Assembly (NCBI GenBank): GCA_021780535.1
Contig: JAJXYN010000012.1
Span: forward strand, 1 to 64,000
Direction of reading: 5' to 3'
Source: a bacterium
Lineage (GTDB): Bacteria > Patescibacteria > ABY1 > JAGPKW01
DNA length: 64,000 nt
Positions within the stretch are counted from its first letter, which is position 1. The number at the start of each line of letters is the position of its first letter. Made by a program: the position numbers and the translations under genes. The notes under the pieces are model-generated. The model did not search any database, had not been told where the DNA came from, and was given only the letters and a program-made list of their open reading frames with translations. Below, in pieces: positions 33,755 to 41,123 of this stretch.

Positions 33755-35815
33755 TTAATTTATATAAATATTTATATTTTCTTCTTTGTTATTGTCGTTT
33801 TTATTTATAGCTTTTATATTGTATGTTCCTTTTTTTTCTGGTTTGAATATATATTCTTTTGATGTGTTTACATATTTATTATTTATATACCAATCTACAA
33901 TATTTTCTGATTGTAATGGAATTTGTGTTGTTGTTTCTAATTGGAATTCGTCAGCGTTGTGTGGTTTTGATATTATTGAATTATCTTGTAATAAATTTTT
34001 ATATTTATTATAGTTGTCGTTAATTAATCCATATTCTGTATTATTACCATCTTGATATTCTTTAATGTTGTTAAATTCAAATTTATTGTTTTTATTATAA
34101 TCTGAATTTATAAGTAAGTTCATTGCTTCGTGCCATATTCTTCCTGCGCCTGTTTGTCCAGAAACTTCGTCCATTGCTGTATTATTACTATTTCCCACCC
34201 ATACTGCTACTAGAAAATCTTTTGTATATCCTATTGTATAACTATCATGAAATTCTCTTGATGTACCTGTTTTTACAGCATAATCAGCTCCATCTAAATT
34301 GAGGTCACTTGATGATCCGAATTGATCCACGCCGGTTTTTCTATCACTTAATATTTTATTTATTAATTCTATATATTTTTCTTCTGATATTTTTTTGTTT
34401 TGATCAAAATTTGTTGAACTTAGATTTATTGAATTATTTTGAAATAATTTTAATGGTAATAAATTTCCATTTTGACTAAATATTGAAAAATAATAAGATA
34501 ATGTCATTAAATCCATTTCAAAACCACCTAGAGCAATTCCTAGTTCGTAATTTGATATATTTTGAGTTGGTTTGAATTCTAAATCTTTTGTTAGTAAATT
34601 ATAAAAGTTGTCTATTCCATAATATTCTAAAACTTTTACAGTTGGCACGTTAAGACTATTTGATAGGGAATAATGTAAATTTACTAAACCCCTATATTGA
34701 TAATCATAATTTTTTGGATAAAACGCAAAATTATCATTTATTAGATATTTATACTCTTTATCTTCAACTGTTGTGTATGGTCTTAAATTTTTTTCAAAAC
34801 CTTTTACATATATAAATGGTTTTATGGTTGATCCTATTGGTCTTGATTGTGTTGCCATGTTTATTTGAGACCCATTCTCTGTATTTGTTGGGTCTGGAGA
34901 TCCAACTATTGATAAAACTTCATTTTCTGGGTATTTTAAAACCATTATTGCACCATTTGTTGCTTTTTTTGTTGATAAATTTTCTAAATTTCTTTTTAAA
35001 ATTTCTCTTAATTTATCTGTTAATGCGGAATCTATTGTAGTTGTTGTTGTGGTTTGCCAAGGCAAACCATTATAAGACGCATTATCCATTAGATTGCTTA
35101 TTTCAAAATAATTATTATTATTTATATATTTTTTGAAATTTGATTTTAATTTTAATACTTCTTTTGAATTGCTATTTTGTGCAAATGGATTAAAGCTTGC
35201 TGGATTTGGCATTGTTTCAAGTAGGGAATTTATTTGATCTTTATTTAATAATTCTGGTGTAGTATTGAAATAATAAGTACTGGCTAATTTTATCCCTTCT
35301 ACTTTATTTCCGAAATATATACTATTTTCATACATTTGTAATATTTGTGTTTTAGGAAGATATGCTTCAAGGCTGAATGTATAAAATAATTCTTTTATTT
35401 TATTATTAAGCGTTCTCTTGTTTTCTTGTGATAATAATATTTTTGCTAATTGTTGGGTTATTGTACTAGATGCTGTTTTCTTGTGAATTATAAAATAATC
35501 AAAAAATGCTCTGATTGTTGATTTTATGTTTATTCCTGGATGAAAATAAAATGTTTTATCTTCTTTTTTTATTAAAGCTTTTGTGAATTCTTTTGGTAAA
35601 AAGTTTATGTTTTCGGAATAATCTCCACGATTATTTTCTTTTATTTTTAAAATTATATTATTTCTGTCTTTTATGATTTCTGATTGATTGTTTAGGTAGC
35701 TTTTTATTAATAAATTTTTTGCATTAGCTAGTTTTATGGAAATAAATATGGCAAATATTAGCATTAATATTGATAGACATGAAATTATTATAATTTTCGT
35801 TGTTTTTTTGTTCAT
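33755..35815 (-). CDS. pbpC: Bifunctional penicillin-binding protein, PBP1C type
   Basis: 686 residues. N-terminal membrane anchor (about 8-28), GT51 glycosyltransferase with KKEDKTFYFHPGI and ASSTITQQLAK, then a transpeptidase with SRPIGSTIKPF (SxxK, Ser-Thr-Ile-Lys), SNSLNVP (SxN) and KTGTSREFHDSY (KTG). The C-terminal domain (about 590-686) is beta-rich like the BiPBP_C domain of PBP1C. It polymerises and cross-links peptidoglycan. Pairing with the neighbouring A2M-like gene mirrors pbpC-yfhM in Proteobacteria. Confidence 0.92.
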   Translation of the reverse strand: MNKKTTKIIIISCLSILMLIFAIFISIKLANAKNLLIKSYLNNQSEIIKDRNNIILKIKENNRGDYSENINFLPKEFTKALIKKEDKTFYFHPGINIKSTIRAFFDYFIIHKKTASSTITQQLAKILLSQENKRTLNNKIKELFYTFSLEAYLPKTQILQMYENSIYFGNKVEGIKLASTYYFNTTPELLNKDQINSLLETMPNPASFNPFAQNSNSKEVLKLKSNFKKYINNNNYFEISNLMDNASYNGLPWQTTTTTTIDSALTDKLREILKRNLENLSTKKATNGAIMVLKYPENEVLSIVGSPDPTNTENGSQINMATQSRPIGSTIKPFIYVKGFEKNLRPYTTVEDKEYKYLINDNFAFYPKNYDYQYRGLVNLHYSLSNSLNVPTVKVLEYYGIDNFYNLLTKDLEFKPTQNISNYELGIALGGFEMDLMTLSYYFSIFSQNGNLLPLKLFQNNSINLSSTNFDQNKKISEEKYIELINKILSDRKTGVDQFGSSSDLNLDGADYAVKTGTSREFHDSYTIGYTKDFLVAVWVGNSNNTAMDEVSGQTGAGRIWHEAMNLLINSDYNKNNKFEFNNIKEYQDGNNTEYGLINDNYNKYKNLLQDNSIISKPHNADEFQLETTTQIPLQSENIVDWYINNKYVNTSKEYIFKPEKKGTYNIKAINKNDNNKEENINIYIN

Positions 35816-35888
35816 GTAGAAATAATTATTATAATCGTTATATTAATTTAATTTTTCGTGAGTAAAATATCTTAATTTTCTATATTAA

Positions 35889-35943
35889 AAATTTCAAAAA
35901 TTCTATTCTGAACCTTAAACTGCTCAAGGCTGTTTTGAAATTT
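35889..35943. other. Intergenic hairpin between pbpC and rplU
   Basis: AAATTTCAAAA and TTTTGAAATTT form an 11-bp perfect stem around a 33-nt loop that contains CCTTAAACTGCTCAAGG. It lies in the 374-bp divergent spacer (35816-36189), which otherwise holds only AT-rich DNA and the rplU promoter. Confidence 0.4.
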
Positions 35944-36086
35944 AAACTACGAATTTTTTTTAATTTTTAACATGAAAATTTAAATAAATTTTACAGACTC
36001 TAAATTAAATTAATAATAAATTATTATTACTATTATAGATGAATATATAATATTTGTGTTTTCTTTACAATTGGGAATAATTCTTT

Positions 36087-36115
36087 TTGACAATTAAGAT
36101 TTATTTTGCTATAAT
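36087..36115 (+). promoter_or_regulatory. rplU promoter
   Basis: TTGACA, exactly 17 bp, TATAAT. Start near 36122, leaving a leader of about 68 nt that contains CTCTTTTCCTGTGGTG and could hold a regulatory structure. Confidence 0.8.
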
Positions 36116-36189
36116 TCTCATATTATAAAGTAAAACATCTCTTTTCCTGTGGTGAATTACTATAAGTTAATAAAGAATAATATAAAAAC

Positions 36190-36507
36190 ATGATAGCTAT
36201 TATTAAAACTGGCGGTAAACAATATAAAGTTTCTGAAGGTTCTAAAGTGAAAATTGAAAAACTAGAAGTTAATGTTGGAGATAAATATACTTTTGATTCT
36301 GTTTTACTTACTTCAAAAGAAGATGGATCTGATTTAAAGATTGGAAATCCTACTGTTTCTGGTGCTAAGGTAGAAGCTACTATTTTGAAACAAGATAGAC
36401 ATGAAAAAGTTAGAACTATTAAGTTTAAAAGTAAAACTCATTTTAATAAAGAAAAAAATCATAGACAAGCCTTCACTGAAGTTATTGTTGATAAAATTGT
36501 TGCATAA
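36190..36507 (+). CDS. rplU: 50S ribosomal protein L21
   Basis: 105 residues. MIAIIKTGGKQYKVSEG at the start, DSVLL near residue 37, and HFNKEKNHRQAFTEVIV near the end are L21 signatures. rpmA (L27), its usual neighbour, does not follow here. Single-gene unit with promoter and terminator. Confidence 0.96.
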   Translation: MIAIIKTGGKQYKVSEGSKVKIEKLEVNVGDKYTFDSVLLTSKEDGSDLKIGNPTVSGAKVEATILKQDRHEKVRTIKFKSKTHFNKEKNHRQAFTEVIVDKIVA

Positions 36508-36510
36508 TAT

Positions 36511-36543
36511 AAAAATAATTCGAGAAATCGAATTATTTTTTAT
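36511..36543 (+). terminator. rplU terminator
   Basis: AAATAATTCGA-GAAA-TCGAATTATTTTTTA. Confidence 0.85.
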
Positions 36544-36610
36544 ATTACTATTTACTATTTTGCTTGATGGTTGTATATTATATGTTGCAATATAGGGAGG
36601 TGCAATTATT

Positions 36611-36946
36611 ATGATTATTGATTGTAGTCTTGATCCACGCCTAATAAACTATAAAGATGGTTTTTTGGGTATTTTTGGAAAATTTGAATTTGAATTGGTC
36701 ATGGTGAGATTTGTTGAATATTTGATAGAAATTGATAAAAATTTCTTATCAAGTTTCAATAAATATGAGCTTGAAGCTTGTGGTTTTTTTGAAAGTTTTG
36801 ATGATTTTTCTGGTAGTTTCCCCAAAGATATTAGAATTATTATGGATTATTTTATTAAAGCCAAATATTTTGAATTAAAAAAAGATAATAGGTATATTGC
36901 TACTGGCAAGCTTGTTGCTAAGCTGCTACCACTTGTTAAAAAGTAA
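36611..36946 (+). CDS. Hypothetical protein (111 aa)
   Basis: Starts MIIDCSLDPRLINYKDG after AGGGAGGTG. Aromatic-rich helical protein; the C-terminal part (DYFIKAKYFELKKDNRYIATGKLV) resembles a winged-helix fold tail, though this is not certain. Own terminator. Function unknown. Confidence 0.55.
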   Translation: MIIDCSLDPRLINYKDGFLGIFGKFEFELVMVRFVEYLIEIDKNFLSSFNKYELEACGFFESFDDFSGSFPKDIRIIMDYFIKAKYFELKKDNRYIATGKLVAKLLPLVKK

Positions 36947-36963
36947 AAAATCTTTTTAACAGT

Positions 36964-36992
36964 GGACGAGATTCTACATCTCGTCTTTTTTA
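36964..36992 (+). terminator. Terminator of the 111-aa gene
   Basis: GACGAGAT-TCTAC-ATCTCGTC followed by TTTTTTATTTTTT. Confidence 0.85.
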
Positions 36993-37017
36993 TTTTTTAA
37001 TTTATAAAAAAGAATGG

Positions 37018-37614
37018 CTATAACTCCATTCTTCCTGATATAGAATCGCCTAATGTTATTTGATCTGCATATTCTATTTCTGATCCAATTGGCAAACCTC
37101 TGGCAAATCTTGTCATTTTTATGTTTAAAGGTTTTAGTAGTTTTGATATGTATATAATTGTTGATTCTCCTTCTATTTTTGGATCTATTCCAAATATAAC
37201 TTCTCTTATTTTATCTTTGTTTTTTGATATTCTTTCTATAAGTTCTTGAATTTTAATTTTGTCGGGAGTTATTCCATTTAATGTATCTATTAATCCGTGA
37301 AGCACATGATATTTTCCCTTGAATTTATTTGTTTTTTCTATGTTTGATATATCTTTTATTTGTGAGACAACACATATAATGCTTGAATCTCTATTTTTAT
37401 TTAAACATATATCGCAATAATCGTTTTCTGATATATTAAAACATGCTTTACATAATTTTATATCTTTTATTTCTATTATGGCTGTACTTATTTTTTTTAA
37501 TTCTTCTTCTGTTCTGTTTAATAAATCAAAAGATATCTTCTCTGCGGTTTTTTGTCCGATAGTAGGGAAGGTATGGATTATATCTATTAAATTTTGAAGT
37601 TTTTCTGGAAACAC
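37018..37614 (-). CDS. recR: Recombination protein RecR
   Basis: 198 residues, normal length. Helix-hairpin-helix IIHTFPTIGQKTAEKISF, Cys4 zinc finger CKACFNISENDYCDIC, and a Toprim domain (ICVVSQIKDISNIEKT, then RFARGLPIGSEIEYAD). It helps load RecA at gaps with RecO/RecF. It follows the ybaB gene after 13 bp, and dnaX lies 3 kb away on the other strand; the usual dnaX-ybaB-recR order is broken here. Confidence 0.95.
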   Translation of the reverse strand: MFPEKLQNLIDIIHTFPTIGQKTAEKISFDLLNRTEEELKKISTAIIEIKDIKLCKACFNISENDYCDICLNKNRDSSIICVVSQIKDISNIEKTNKFKGKYHVLHGLIDTLNGITPDKIKIQELIERISKNKDKIREVIFGIDPKIEGESTIIYISKLLKPLNIKMTRFARGLPIGSEIEYADQITLGDSISGRMEL

Positions 37615-37627
37615 TGTTGTAGTATAA

Positions 37628-37924
37628 TTAATTTAAGCCTGGTATGTTAAGTCCTCCCATTGATTGCATTTTTTTTGCCATTACCATTTGTACTTTTTTT
37701 ATGGCTTCGTTTATTGAATCTCTTGTTGCGTTTTCTAATTTTTCTTTGTTTGTTAAAAGATTTTGATCCATTATTTCAACTTTTTTTATTTCTTGATTTC
37801 CGTTTATTGTTATTTTTATTCCTGATTTTTCTACATCTATAACTTCTAATTCTAATTCTTTTTGCAATTTTTTGGCCTGATCTTTTAGATCGGTTACTTG
37901 TTTTAATTGTGAGAATAGTGACAT
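37628..37924 (-). CDS. ybaB: Nucleoid-associated protein YbaB/EbfC
   Basis: 98 residues. Lys-rich helix LKDQAKKLQKELE, then SGIKITINGNQEIKKVEI, and a C-terminal helix with KKMQSMGGLNIPGL, matching the YbaB/EbfC family of small DNA-binding dimers. In operon with recR. Confidence 0.92.
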   Translation of the reverse strand: MSLFSQLKQVTDLKDQAKKLQKELELEVIDVEKSGIKITINGNQEIKKVEIMDQNLLTNKEKLENATRDSINEAIKKVQMVMAKKMQSMGGLNIPGLN

Positions 37925-38005
37925 ATGTTTAGAAAATAATTTATTAATGTTCTAGTACAAAATTTACTAGTTGGTGGGTATTATAACATTTAAATTTAAA
38001 ACTGA

Positions 38006-38045
38006 AAAACTGAAAAATTTAAAACAATTTTAAATTTCAGTTTTT
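38006..38045 (-). terminator. Terminator of the 222-aa gene
   Basis: AAAAACTGAAAaATTTaAAA-type stem against TTTTAAATTTCAGTTTTT; on the minus strand it follows the stop at 38049 and ends in a T-rich arm. Imperfect but long. Confidence 0.55.
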
Positions 38046-38048
38046 AAA

Positions 38049-38717
38049 TTATATTATTTCTTCCAGTGATATTGGTGTTATGTGATTTGATGATAAATTG
38101 AGTATTTGTGGTTCTATGGTTTCTTTTGTTGGAGTAGATATTTTATTTGTTAAGATGGTAGAAGTTTCTGTCGCACTTAAGTTAGTAGCAGGTTTTGTTA
38201 TGTTTTCTATTGCTACCCATGTGCTATTTTTATTTGTTGGCACTATTACAACTACTTCATCTCCAATTTCTCCTTTGTAATAGGTTACTGAAGCTTTTTG
38301 TACTCTATAAACTGTTCCTTCTGCTAATACTGCAAATCCTTTGTTTATTTCATCTTTTATTAATGTTCCTATTAATCTTGTTCTATCTATTTGTTCTATT
38401 TGTTTATATACAAAAGTACCATCTTTTTTGATAGTTAATTTCATTTTATCTCCTTCTACTATTTTTGATTTTGATATGTAATTTGCTGGGATACTGTATT
38501 GTTTGGAATCTGGCCCTATCATAATTTCTCCGTTGAATACACCTTCTATTATTTTACTATCCTCTTCAAAATATTCTGAAGTATCAATGTTTTTGAATTT
38601 GTTTAATATTTCATTAGATTTTTCTGGCTCTATATTAATTAAGTTTATTGTTTCTTCTACTTGTTTTTTTATTAGCAAAAGATTTTCTAAAATTTGTGAT
38701 AAATTTTCTTGGTTCAT
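38049..38717 (-). CDS. Hypothetical protein (222 aa)
   Basis: Starts MNQENLSQILENLLL. A helical N-terminal part (residues 1-55) is followed by a beta-rich core (PANYISKSKIVEGDKMKLTI, then GTVYRVQKASVTYYKGEIGD in pieces VEGDKMKLTI and YYKGEIGDEVVVIVP) and a low-complexity Thr/Ser-rich tail. No membrane segment. Probably an OB- or SH3-like fold; I do not recognise a function. Confidence 0.6.
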   Translation of the reverse strand: MNQENLSQILENLLLIKKQVEETINLINIEPEKSNEILNKFKNIDTSEYFEEDSKIIEGVFNGEIMIGPDSKQYSIPANYISKSKIVEGDKMKLTIKKDGTFVYKQIEQIDRTRLIGTLIKDEINKGFAVLAEGTVYRVQKASVTYYKGEIGDEVVVIVPTNKNSTWVAIENITKPATNLSATETSTILTNKISTPTKETIEPQILNLSSNHITPISLEEII

Positions 38718-38887
38718 TTTTGTTTTTATTATCTTAATTAGATGATTGAATAATTAGAGTTATAGATTATTGGAGAAGGTAAAAATTTATATTTTCTAAT
38801 TATCTACTCCTCAAATCATTTAATTATCTAGTTAACTTGATATTATCTCTAAAAATGGTTTTAGGCAATATAATTTGTATAAAATAA

Positions 38888-38918
38888 AAGTCCGCCTTCG
38901 TCAAGACTAAGGCGGATG
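38888..38918 (-). terminator. tRNA-Trp terminator
   Basis: Minus strand TCCGCCTT-AGTCTTGACG-AAGGCGGA followed by CTTTTATTTT. Confidence 0.8.
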
Positions 38919-38919
38919 A

Positions 38920-38993
38920 TGGCAGGAGTAGTAGGAATCGAACCCACACCAAAGGTTTTGGAGACCTTTGTTCTACCATTAAACTATACTCCT
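38920..38993 (-). tRNA. tRNA-Trp (anticodon CCA)
   Basis: Acceptor AGGAGTA/TACTCCT, anticodon arm AAGGT-CTCCAAA-ACCTT giving CCA, T arm around TTCGATT, G73 and encoded CCA. No UGA-reading Trp tRNA (TCA) is seen in the window. Confidence 0.92.
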
Positions 38994-39083
38994 AGGTTGA
39001 AAATTAAAAACTTATAGAGAAATTATATATTAAATGTTGTGTTTAGTAAAGAATAGAAGAAGGTATTAACGATAATAGATTGT

Positions 39084-39123
39084 TTGTCATTTTATTGACA
39101 AAATGTCAAAAATATGATAACAT
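39084..39123 (+). promoter_or_regulatory. Promoter with operator-like inverted repeat
   Basis: TTGACA at 39095, 17 bp, TAACAT at 39118. The -35 box lies inside TTTGTCA-TTTTAT-TGACAAA (7-bp arms, 39084-39103), and GACA-AAA-TGTC overlaps it, so a dimeric repressor site is plausible. Confidence 0.5.
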
Positions 39124-39129
39124 ATAAAC

Positions 39130-39183
39130 ATGAGAAGATGGGAGTAGAGTAATCGAAACCAAAATCAAAACTTCTCATTTTTA
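39130..39183 (+). promoter_or_regulatory. Leader hairpin with T run before the microgene
   Basis: ATGAGAAG (39130-39137) pairs with CTTCTCAT (39171-39178), followed by TTTTTA and then the AGGAGG site. This geometry, a long-loop hairpin plus T5 in a 5' leader, could act as an attenuator (inference). Confidence 0.4.
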
Positions 39184-39192
39184 GGAGGAATT

Positions 39193-39330
39193 ATGGCAGT
39201 GAAGAATGTTGGCGGAAAATTGTGGCTCGTCAGCTTCCCGAATGGCTCCACGATAAACGTGGAGGCCGAAACGGCAAGCCAGGCCATTCGTGCGGCCTGC
39301 CGAGAAAGGGCCGAAGAGAACCAGCGCTGA
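39193..39330 (+). CDS. GC-rich microprotein (45 aa)
   Basis: ATG 10 nt after AGGAGG; TGA stop at 39328. Product begins MAVKNVGGKLWLVSFPNG and ends AACRERAEENQR. Two beta strands with a turn and a helix are suggested. Codons are strikingly GC-rich (GCC, CTC, GTC, AGC, CGC), unlike every neighbour, which points to transfer or special selection. Flanked by promoter, leader hairpin and a strong terminator. Function unknown; too short to appear in many gene calls. Confidence 0.6.
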   Translation: MAVKNVGGKLWLVSFPNGSTINVEAETASQAIRAACRERAEENQR

Positions 39331-39338
39331 TGGTTCTC

Positions 39339-39392
39339 AATTCCAGCCGCTCTAACCTTGAATGGGAGGGGAGAGCGACTGGAATTTTTTTA
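39339..39392 (+). terminator. Terminator of the microgene
   Basis: AATTCCAG(C)CGCTCT and AGAGCG(A)CTGGAATT form a 14-bp stem with 18-nt loop followed by seven T. GAGAACCA/TGGTTCTC just upstream overlaps the stop codon. Confidence 0.8.
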
Positions 39393-39488
39393 TTTCTTTA
39401 ACTTTAAAGGTTTTTTGATATTTTTAACACATTAATAACATGTTATGTGTTTTTTTATTTTAAATAGTTGTGTAGAATGGGATTTAAC

Positions 39489-39584
39489 AAAAGTTGAAAT
39501 ATAAAAATATTAAAATATGCAAAAGTTTTTAAATGTTTCTATATTTTACTTTTAAATGTTTCTATATTTTACTTTTTAATATTT
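39489..39584. repeat. Intergenic palindromic repeat, family R (copy 3)
   Basis: AAAAGTTGAAATATAAAAAT at the left end matches copy 1, and the right part holds two tandem copies of AAATGTTTCTATATTTTACTTTT. The arms are complementary. Directly upstream of dnaB. Confidence 0.5.
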
Positions 39585-39587
39585 TTT

Positions 39588-40964
39588 ATGGCTGATAAAT
39601 CTTTTCTTCCACCACAGAATTTGGATGCTGAAAAAAGTTTGCTTGGGGCTTTGCTTGTTGATAAAGATGCTATTGTTGAAGTTGCTGATGTGCTTGATGC
39701 TAATGATTTTTATTCATCTTCTCATGGTCTTATTTATGATGCTATTAACACTCTTTATGAAAAGAGACAGCCTACTGATATTGTTAATGTTATTAATATT
39801 TTAGACGAGAGAAAACAGCTTGATATGGTTGGTGGTAGATCTGCTATTATTGATTTGGCCGAAAAAAATGTAACTTCTGCTCATTCTGTTTCTTATGCAA
39901 AAATTATTTCAAAAAAAGCTACACTAAGAAGGCTTATTACGAAATCTGCCGAGATTAATGAACTTGCATATCATGAAGATATGGAGATTGAAGAAATATT
40001 GGATACTGCTGAAAGGGAAATTTTTGGTGTTGCAAAAGATTTGAAAACGGATTCTTTTACTCCGCTTAGAAATGTTTTAAATGAATCTTTTGAGAGAATT
40101 GACTCTTTAAGTCAAAATAAAGGGCAGCTAAGAGGATTGACGAGCGGTTTTAATGATTTAGACCATACTCTTTCTGGTTTTCAAAAATCTGATCTTATTA
40201 TTCTTGCTGCTCGTCCTTCTGTTGGTAAGACTTCTTTTGCTATGGATATTGTTCGTAATGCTGCTATACAAGGTAAGGCTAAAGTTGCTCTTTTTTCTCT
40301 TGAAATGAGTAAAGAGCAATTGACTGATAAACTTATCTCTGCTGAATCTGGTGTTGATCTTTGGAAACTTAGAACTGGTAATCTTTCTGATCAATCTCAT
40401 GATAATGATTTTGAAAAAATAGGTCATGCTATTAATTCTTTATCGGATGCTAATATTTATATTGATGATTCTGGTACTTTGACTGTTATGCAAATTAGAA
40501 CTAAATGTAGAAGACTTAAATCTGAACAGGGATTAGATATGATTGTTATTGATTATTTGCAACTTATTGCTGATGGTGGTTCTGATAATAGAAATAATGA
40601 AATTTCTTTAATATCTAGATCTTTGAAACAACTTGCAAAAGAACTTGATATTCCTGTCATTGCCTTGTCTCAGTTATCGCGTGCTGTTGAGATGTCAAAA
40701 CCAGCTATTCCAAAACTTTCTCATTTGAGAGAGTCTGGATCTATTGAGCAAGATGCTGATATTGTTATGTTTATTTATAGAAAAGCTGCTGATAAAAATT
40801 ATAGACCGGAAGAAATTATGCCTGATGAAAAAAATGTTGCAGAAATTCATATTGCTAAACATAGAAATGGTGCCTGTGGAGTTATTGGATTATATTTTAA
40901 TGGTCAAACTACTTCATTTAAGAATTTGGCTACTAATTTTAATGCATCAACTGTGGAAATCTAA
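39588..40964 (+). CDS. dnaB: Replicative DNA helicase DnaB
   Basis: 458 residues. N-terminal DnaG-interaction domain (PPQNLDAEKSLLGALL), linker, and RecA-like domain with GLTSGFNDLD, Walker A ARPSVGKTS, FSLEMSKEQL, Walker B IVIDYLQLI and SQLSRAVE/RESGSIEQDAD. Hexameric fork helicase. No intein. No Shine-Dalgarno site. A capped hairpin of family E follows the stop by 20 bp. Confidence 0.97.
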   Translation: MADKSFLPPQNLDAEKSLLGALLVDKDAIVEVADVLDANDFYSSSHGLIYDAINTLYEKRQPTDIVNVINILDERKQLDMVGGRSAIIDLAEKNVTSAHSVSYAKIISKKATLRRLITKSAEINELAYHEDMEIEEILDTAEREIFGVAKDLKTDSFTPLRNVLNESFERIDSLSQNKGQLRGLTSGFNDLDHTLSGFQKSDLIILAARPSVGKTSFAMDIVRNAAIQGKAKVALFSLEMSKEQLTDKLISAESGVDLWKLRTGNLSDQSHDNDFEKIGHAINSLSDANIYIDDSGTLTVMQIRTKCRRLKSEQGLDMIVIDYLQLIADGGSDNRNNEISLISRSLKQLAKELDIPVIALSQLSRAVEMSKPAIPKLSHLRESGSIEQDADIVMFIYRKAADKNYRPEEIMPDEKNVAEIHIAKHRNGACGVIGLYFNGQTTSFKNLATNFNASTVEI

Positions 40965-40983
40965 AAGTTATAATTATTGATAA

Positions 40984-41079
40984 AAAAACTAATAATAATG
41001 TTTTCTTTTCATGGTGTTTCGCCCAATTAAGATATCACATGAGCTTCACAAATGAACGAAAACATTATTATTAGTTTTT
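40984..41079. repeat. Capped hairpin element, family E (copy 1)
   Basis: Perfect 22-bp inverted repeat (40984-41005 with 41058-41079) around a 52-nt cap. The cap begins TTTTCATGGTGTTTCG, contains AATTAAGATAT, and ends ACAAATGAAC; TTCAT and ATGAA close an inner helix. Copy 2 at 55615 has nearly the same cap but an unrelated stem sequence. It sits after dnaB and before the dnaX promoter; its right arm ends in T5 and could terminate dnaB. Confidence 0.7.
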
Positions 41080-41080
41080 A

Positions 41081-41089
41081 TGCTATAAT
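41081..41089 (+). promoter_or_regulatory. dnaX extended -10 promoter
   Basis: TGCTATAAT (extended -10). Its -35 region would fall within the right arm of the capped hairpin, so hairpin and promoter overlap. Confidence 0.5.
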
Positions 41090-41123
41090 TTAATATAAAG
41101 TAATCAAGTTAATTGCTATTATT

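Noticed and set aside
40158..40427. Minus-strand ORF inside dnaB
   Set aside because: Fully antisense to the conserved helicase domain and without a ribosome site.
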